Shown: positions 14,643 to 18,339 of the stretch, piece after piece
How the letters are laid out: every line of letters starts with the position of its first letter
Position numbering within the stretch: position 1 is the first letter of the stretch
Assembly (NCBI GenBank): GCA_964399625.1
Contig: CAYNSB010000061.1
Coordinates: 1 to 18,339 of the forward strand
DNA from: CAYNSB01 sp964399625
GTDB taxonomy: Bacteria; Planctomycetota; Phycisphaerae; Phycisphaerales; UBA1924
Length of the DNA stretch: 18,339 nucleotides
Direction: 5' to 3'
Translations under genes and position numbers: made by a program
The notes under the pieces: generated by a model
Database searches by the model: none
Told to the model about the DNA's origin: nothing
Seen by the model: only the letters and a program-made list of their open reading frames with translations

Positions 14643-15668
14643 ATGAAAAACGTCAAGAGTGCCCTGATGTCGTCGCTGGTACTGGCCATGTGCGTGCCCG
14701 TCGCGTTCGCCGATGACGGCGCCAAGAAGAGCGAGTGCTCGTCCAAGAGCGAGTGCGCGACGAAGGCGGCCTGCGCCGGCAGCACCGAGGGGCAGACGAT
14801 GAACGCCTCCTTCGACCAGCCCGCCAAGGCCCAGGACATCGTGGACACCGCGGTCGCCGCGGGCTCCTTCAAGACGCTCGCCGCGGCGCTCCAGGCGGCC
14901 GGGCTCGTCGACACGCTCAAGGGCAAGGGGCCCTTCACGGTGTTCGCCCCCACGGACGCCGCGTTCGCCAAGCTCCCCAAGGAGACGCTCGAGACGCTCC
15001 TCAAGCCGGAGAACAAGGGCAAGCTCGCGTCCATCCTGACCTACCACGTCGTGGCGGGGCAGGTTGAGGCGAAAGACGTCGTCAAGCTCAACAACGCGAC
15101 GACGGTCAACGGGCAGCGTGTGAGCATCGCGACCAAGGACGGGAAGGTCGTCCTCAACGGCAACTCCACCGTCACGACGACGGACATCAAGGCGACCAAC
15201 GGCGTCATCCACGTGATCGACACCGTCATTCTCCCGGTGGACAAGAACATCCTGCAGGTCGCGGGCGAGGCCGGCTCGTTCAGCACGCTCGCCAAGCTGA
15301 TCAGCGTTGCGGGGCTGGGCGAGACGCTCTCGGGCAAGGGCCCGTTCACCGTCTTCGCGCCGACCGATGAGGCGTTCGCGAAGCTGCCCAAGGAGACGGT
15401 CGAGGCCCTCCTCAAGCCCGAGGGCAAGGAGCAGCTCAAGAGCATCCTGACCTATCACGTGATTCCGGGCGCGGTCTACGCGGACCAGGCGGTCAAGCTC
15501 AACGAGGCCAAGACCGTCCAGGGCTCCGCGTTCAAGATCCACGCCAAGGACGGCTCGGTGTCCATCGGGAACGACAAAACGACCGCGAAGATCGTCAAGA
15601 CGGACATCCAGGCGAGCAACGGCGTCATCCACGTGATCGACACCGTGATCCTCCCGCAGAGCAAGTAA
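14643..15668 (+). CDS. Secreted protein with two fasciclin (FAS1) domains and Cys-repeat linker
   Basis: 341 residues. The signal peptide (1-23) ends AFA|DD. A short linker carries three tandem hexapeptides with Cys at 32, 38 and 44. FAS1 domain 1 spans about 62-199 (GPFTVFAPTDAAFAKLPKET at 96-115, ILTYHVV at 131-137, GVIHVIDTVILP at 187-198). FAS1 domain 2 spans about 202-339 with nearly the same motifs at a 140-residue offset (ILTYHVI, GVIHVIDTVILP). FAS1 proteins are extracytoplasmic adhesion or matrix proteins. GGAGG lies 4 nt before the ATG at 14643. The ECF sigma/RskA pair directly downstream recalls Mycobacterium, where SigK-RskA controls the FAS1 proteins MPT70 and MPT83; regulation of this gene by that pair is inferred. 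Confidence 0.95.
   Translation: MKNVKSALMSSLVLAMCVPVAFADDGAKKSECSSKSECATKAACAGSTEGQTMNASFDQPAKAQDIVDTAVAAGSFKTLAAALQAAGLVDTLKGKGPFTVFAPTDAAFAKLPKETLETLLKPENKGKLASILTYHVVAGQVEAKDVVKLNNATTVNGQRVSIATKDGKVVLNGNSTVTTTDIKATNGVIHVIDTVILPVDKNILQVAGEAGSFSTLAKLISVAGLGETLSGKGPFTVFAPTDEAFAKLPKETVEALLKPEGKEQLKSILTYHVIPGAVYADQAVKLNEAKTVQGSAFKIHAKDGSVSIGNDKTTAKIVKTDIQASNGVIHVIDTVILPQSK
14727..14780 (+). repeat. Three tandem 18-bp units encoding a C-x5-C-x5-C segment
   Basis: Units at 14727-14744, 14745-14762 and 14763-14780 encode KSECSS, KSECAT and KAACAG. Units 1 and 2 share their first 12 bases (AAGAGCGAGTGC); unit 3 is degenerate. Confidence 0.75.
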
Positions 15669-15682
15669 GAACTCCTGTGTTC

Positions 15683-15736
15683 GCCCGCGCGGTGTTCGTG
15701 CGGGCAGCGTCGGCGGCTGGGAACGGACGCCGACGC
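15683..15736 (+). terminator. Two tandem hairpins after FAS1 gene
   Basis: Stem 1: GCCCGCGCG (15683-15691) with CGTGCGGGC (15697-15705), 9 bp with one G-U pair. Stem 2: GCGTCGGCG (15707-15715) with CGCCGACGC (15728-15736), a perfect 9 bp with a 12-nt loop. There is no U-tract. They probably end or stabilise the FAS1 mRNA, so the sigma gene likely has its own promoter. Confidence 0.5.
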
Positions 15737-15800
15737 ATTCCCGATCCTCGCTGGTTCTCCGATCGAAGCGCGGTCCGATGAGCTCGGGCGTGCGGAGCGT

Positions 15801-15830
15801 TTGCCGATGGTGGTGGCGTTACGGTACAAT
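15801..15830 (+). promoter_or_regulatory. Sigma70-like promoter of ECF sigma gene
   Basis: -35 TTGCCG (15801-15806, 4 of 6), 18-bp spacer, -10 TACAAT (15825-15830, 5 of 6). It predicts a start near 15837, which makes the upstream ATG at 15807 unlikely as the translation start. Confidence 0.45.
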
Positions 15831-15851
15831 GCCCGCGAGAACGGCGCTCGT

Positions 15852-16487
15852 GTGATCCGCGAGCGTCGTGACTCTCACGGAACCAGGCCTGTGCTCGAAC
15901 ACGTGCTGCAACGAGTCGCGAGGGGCGATCCGAAGGCCGTGCGGGAGTGCGTGGACCGATACGCGGGCCTTGTGTGGTCGCTCGCCCGTCGCTTTGCGCG
16001 GGACGATGCCGAGGCCGAGGACGCGGTGCAGGAGGTGTTCGTCAACCTCTGGCGTAGCGCCGAGCGATTCGATCCCAGCGTCGCGTCCGAGACCACGTTC
16101 GTCGCGATGATCGCACGCCGTCGCCTGATCGATCGCGCTCGCGCGCGGGCGCGGCAGCCCTCGTCCGAGGCCCTCGAAGAGTCGGCCGACCTCGCGCCGG
16201 AGGCCAAGGTCGATCCCGTCCAGTTGAACGAGGACGCGCGGCGCGCGGGCGTGGCCCTGGCGCAGTTGAGCCCCGACCAGCAGCGCGTGCTGCGCCTTTC
16301 CGTGTATCAGGGGCTTTCTCACGAGCAGATCTCCAACGCAACGGGGTTGCCCCTGGGCACCGTCAAGACGCACATCAGGCGTGGGCTCATTCGCGTGCGC
16401 GAGATTCTCGAGGCCAAGGACGCCGGGCCCGCGGGTCTGCCGGCGAGCCCACCGGCCGGCGCTAGCGCCAACGGGGGCACACCATGA
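15852..16487 (+). CDS. ECF-type RNA polymerase sigma factor
   Basis: 211 residues from GTG 15852, with only sigma regions 2 and 4 as in ECF sigma factors. Region 2 spans about 25-95, with DAEAEDAVQEVFVNLW (52-67, core-binding and -10 region) and FVAMIARRRLIDRARAR (83-99). Region 4 spans about 130-187: LSPDQQRVLRLSVYQGLSHE (139-158), then a helix-turn-helix with GTVKTHIRRGL (169-179). The start is uncertain: ATG 15807 or TTG 15801 would add 15-17 residues but lie inside a good promoter. The last four bases overlap the start of the anti-sigma gene (ATGA), the usual arrangement of a sigma/anti-sigma pair. The RskA-type partner places it nearest the SigK/SigL-like groups. Confidence 0.93.
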   Translation: MIRERRDSHGTRPVLEHVLQRVARGDPKAVRECVDRYAGLVWSLARRFARDDAEAEDAVQEVFVNLWRSAERFDPSVASETTFVAMIARRRLIDRARARARQPSSEALEESADLAPEAKVDPVQLNEDARRAGVALAQLSPDQQRVLRLSVYQGLSHEQISNATGLPLGTVKTHIRRGLIRVREILEAKDAGPAGLPASPPAGASANGGTP

Positions 16488-17269
16488 GCGTGCTGCCCAT
16501 CAATGAGCGGCTGCAGGACCTGCTCGTGGACCGTGCGCTCCATGGCCTGACGCCCGCGCAGGCAAGAGAGCTCTCGGAGCTCGGGCCCGAAACGGGCGCC
16601 GACGCGTTCGAGCGAACCGCCGCGGCGATCGATCTCTTCTGCTTTGGAGTCTCGGCGTCCGTGCCCCAGGGCCTCCGCGATCGCCTGTACCGCGCGGCGG
16701 ACGACTTCGTTCGCGATCGCGGTCAGCCGCCGGTATCGGTCCCGATTGCTCGACGAACGTCAGGCTTCAACGCGACCCGCGCCGCGTGGGTCGCGCTCGC
16801 CGCGAGTGTTGCGCTGGCGGGGTTTGCATGGCTCTGGCTTCCAAACAACCCGAGCCCCCGCGCTATCAGCCCCGAGGCGCTCTTGGTCCGCCAAGACACG
16901 GTCCGTGCTCCGTGGGCCGATTGGGACGGGCCCGAGATCGCGGGCGTCTCGGGCGAGGTCGTCTGGTGCGAGAAGGCGCAAAGCGGTTTCATGCGCCTCA
17001 AGGGTCTCCCCAAGAACGAGCCCGGCAAAGCCCAGTACCAGCTCTGGATCATCGATCGTCGAGGGCTGCAGGACTCCGCCGGCCAATCGGCACGCATCAG
17101 CGGCGGGGTGTTCGACTCCGACGCGGGCGAGATCGTTGTGCCGATTACACCGGCGATCCCTGTGCAGGGCGCCGCGGCGTTTGCCATCACCATCGAGGAC
17201 CCGGGCGGCACGTGGGTTTCCAGCATGAAGCGCCGGGTCGCCATCGCCAAGCTCTCGCCCAAGGGCTGA
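16484..17269 (+). CDS. RskA-like membrane-anchored anti-sigma factor
   Basis: 261 residues. The N-terminal cytoplasmic part (1-98) is helical and should bind the sigma factor; it lacks the HxxxCxxC zinc motif of ZAS-type anti-sigmas, as RskA also does. One TM segment lies at about 100-119. The extracytoplasmic part (about 150-258) matches the RskA C-terminal domain: SGEVVWCEKAQSGFMRLKGL (156-175), KAQYQLWIIDRRG (182-194), SGGVFDSDAGEIVVPI (206-221), AFAITIEDPGG (232-242) and a final 'RRVAIAKL'. In the known pathway, regulated proteolysis of RskA releases the sigma factor. ATGA overlap with the sigma gene indicates one operon. The closest characterised system controls secreted FAS1 proteins, and such a gene lies just upstream. 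Confidence 0.9.
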   Translation: MSVLPINERLQDLLVDRALHGLTPAQARELSELGPETGADAFERTAAAIDLFCFGVSASVPQGLRDRLYRAADDFVRDRGQPPVSVPIARRTSGFNATRAAWVALAASVALAGFAWLWLPNNPSPRAISPEALLVRQDTVRAPWADWDGPEIAGVSGEVVWCEKAQSGFMRLKGLPKNEPGKAQYQLWIIDRRGLQDSAGQSARISGGVFDSDAGEIVVPITPAIPVQGAAAFAITIEDPGGTWVSSMKRRVAIAKLSPKG

Positions 17270-17315
17270 GGCCGGGTCGGGCTCGAAGAACTACGGTGGC
17301 TTGGTTCGGTGCGCC

Positions 17316-17321
17316 GATACT
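17316..17321 (+). promoter_or_regulatory. -10-like hexamer, leaderless start signature
   Basis: GATACT lies exactly 6 nt (GCCCGC) before the GTG at 17328. This favours GTG 17328 over TTG 17301 as the cytochrome start. Confidence 0.4.
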
Positions 17322-17327
17322 GCCCGC

Positions 17328-18176
17328 GTGCCCTTCCTACCGCTCATTGTGATTGGCGCCGTGTGCTCCCAGCCGGGCGAGTCGCCGGAACTTCCCACGC
17401 GATCGCGCGAGATCCTCACGAGCAAGTGCGCAGAATGCCACGGTCCGGACCTCGTCCGCCCCAAGGGCAAGTTCGGCTTCGTGACGGACCTTACGCGCCT
17501 GGCCGCTTCCCCGCAGTACATCGTCCCGGGCGAGCCCGAACAGTCCGACCTGTGGAACCAGATCGACTCGGGCGACATGCCGCCACGCCGGGCCAAGAAC
17601 GGTCCGCTGACATCCGCCGAGAAGGACACGGTGTTTGCCTGGATTAAGGCTGGCGCACCCGCGCCACCCGGCGATCCGCCAAAGTCCGCTGGTCCTGCAG
17701 GGACGGCAAGCCCCACCAAGACGGGGCGAGCCTCGCCCGCGAACCTCCAGGCTCGCGCCGTTGAGATGCTCGGCCGACTTCACGTGGTGGTGATCCACTT
17801 CCCCATCGCCCTGCTTGCGCTCGCGGCGCTGGCGGAGATGTGGCGTCGCGTGAGGCCCACCTCGCAGGCGGCGCCCGTGATTCGTGCCAGCCTCGCGCTG
17901 GGCGCTGTCTCCGCCGCGATCGCCGCCGGACTTGGCTGGGTCCACGCGCGCGACGCCGCCGAGGCCGCATACTCCACGCTCTGGATCCACCGCTGGCTCG
18001 GAACGGTCGCGGCGGGTGTGTCCGTGCTTGCGCTGGTCGCGCACGAGACGGGTCGCGTCCGCGCTCGCTCGGCCCTGCTCGTCACTGCGCTCATCGTTCT
18101 TGCGGCGACGCTCGCTGGGGGCGCCGGACACTTCGGCGGACTGGTCACCCACGGCCCGAACTTCTACAGCCCTTGA
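17328..18176 (+). CDS. PSCyt1-type c-type cytochrome domain fused to DUF2231 membrane domain
   Basis: 282 residues from GTG 17328; TTG 17301 would add 9. A short hydrophobic signal-like start (PFLPLIVIGAVCS) leads to a planctomycete cytochrome c domain. Its heme motif is CAECH (34-38), with 'YIVPGEPEQSDLWNQI' and Met84 in SGDMPPR, probably the distal heme ligand, then LTSAEKDTVFAWIKAGAP. After a Pro/Ala linker (about 112-140), the C-terminal half is a DUF2231-like four-helix membrane domain beginning LGRLHVVVIHFPIALLALAA and ending 'GHFGGLVTHGPNFYSP'. Several His residues in the helices (for example LHVVVIHFP) could bind heme b. Likely role: electron transfer at the membrane; partners unknown. 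It lies 58 bp after the anti-sigma gene, with its own possible promoter. Confidence 0.87.
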   Translation: MPFLPLIVIGAVCSQPGESPELPTRSREILTSKCAECHGPDLVRPKGKFGFVTDLTRLAASPQYIVPGEPEQSDLWNQIDSGDMPPRRAKNGPLTSAEKDTVFAWIKAGAPAPPGDPPKSAGPAGTASPTKTGRASPANLQARAVEMLGRLHVVVIHFPIALLALAALAEMWRRVRPTSQAAPVIRASLALGAVSAAIAAGLGWVHARDAAEAAYSTLWIHRWLGTVAAGVSVLALVAHETGRVRARSALLVTALIVLAATLAGGAGHFGGLVTHGPNFYSP

Positions 18177-18234
18177 GCGTCAAGGGCCCCTCGCCAGCAG
18201 CACGCGGAGGTCGGAATCGCCCCTACGCGGGGGC

Positions 18235-18240
18235 TATACT
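18235..18240 (+). promoter_or_regulatory. -10 box upstream of tRNA-Val
   Basis: TATACT (5 of 6) lies 39 bp before the mature tRNA 5' end, giving a short 5' precursor leader. No good -35 is visible. A weak GCCCC/GGGGC hairpin at 18219-18234 just upstream may belong to the end of the cytochrome transcript. Confidence 0.45.
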
Positions 18241-18279
18241 CGGTACCAAACCGCTGGTTCGCCGGCGGAGGACATGTTC

Positions 18280-18339
18280 GGGCGATTGGCGCAGTTGGCT
18301 AGCGCGCCACAATGACACTGTGGAGGTCACTGGTTCGAG
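18280..18339 (+). tRNA. tRNA-Val(GAC), 3' end truncated by window
   Basis: Acceptor 5' strand GGGCGAT (18280-18286), T8 G9, D-arm GCGC...GCGC (18289-18292 and 18302-18305) with loop AGTTGGCTA, anticodon stem CCACA/TGTGG (18307-18311 and 18319-18323), loop ATGACAC with anticodon GAC at 18314-18316 (valine, GUC/GUU codons). The T-arm begins ACTGG TTCGAG, and the window ends inside it, so the acceptor 3' strand is missing. Confidence 0.93.

Noticed and set aside
15829..15855. ATG at 15829 as the sigma factor start (within TACAATG)
   Set aside because: It is out of frame with the sigma gene and reaches a stop after a few codons. The bases serve better as a -10 box.

Overview
This is a high-GC fragment of a Gram-negative-type bacterial chromosome. 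It most likely comes from a planctomycete, perhaps the Phycisphaerae. The sequence clues are a PSCyt1 'planctomycete cytochrome c' domain fused to DUF2231, a standalone LigD-phosphoesterase-like protein, a TPR lipoprotein, an OmpA-type lipoprotein, a prepilin peptidase with a long insert, and an intergenic element (around 758-780) that I recall as a common dispersed repeat of planctomycete genomes. A 10-N scaffold gap at 245-254 indicates a draft assembly. I see no insertion sequence, prophage, CRISPR array or toxin-antitoxin pair.

Layout. (1) 1-4209, minus strand: an AsmA/DUF748-like envelope protein interrupted by the N gap; ahcY (S-adenosylhomocysteine hydrolase); an ArsR-HTH/methyltransferase fusion that looks like the SAH-sensing repressor SahR, with a promoter and a palindromic operator over its own start; and a TPR lipoprotein. 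(2) 4282-4662, plus: a LigD 3'-phosphoesterase-like protein, ending stop-to-stop against folD (4663-5553, minus). (3) 5609-9169, plus: a tightly spaced set of an OppC/DppC-type permease, an OppD/DppD-type ATPase and a GT4-like glycosyltransferase. (4) 9376-10131: a secreted protein of unknown function. (5) 10318-13570: xseA, xseB and a prepilin peptidase. (6) 13766-14440: an OmpA/Pal-like lipoprotein followed by a strong intrinsic terminator. (7) 14643-17269: a secreted protein with two FAS1 domains, then an ECF sigma factor and an RskA-like anti-sigma factor. (8) 17328-18176: the PSCyt1-DUF2231 membrane cytochrome. (9) From 18280 to the window end: a truncated tRNA-Val(GAC).

How the genes may work together. 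ahcY plus the SahR-like regulator form a SAM-cycle control unit: SAH accumulates, the repressor leaves its operator, and AhcY clears SAH. The nearby folD also belongs to one-carbon metabolism, but three residues of its active site (K54, Q98 and D121 in E. coli numbering) are replaced by Q, H and E. The FAS1 / ECF sigma / RskA group resembles the mycobacterial SigK-RskA-MPT70/MPT83 system, in which the sigma factor drives secreted FAS1 proteins. XseA and XseB are the two exonuclease VII subunits. Several SD-less genes carry a TANNNT-like hexamer exactly 6 nt before the start codon, which suggests leaderless transcription.
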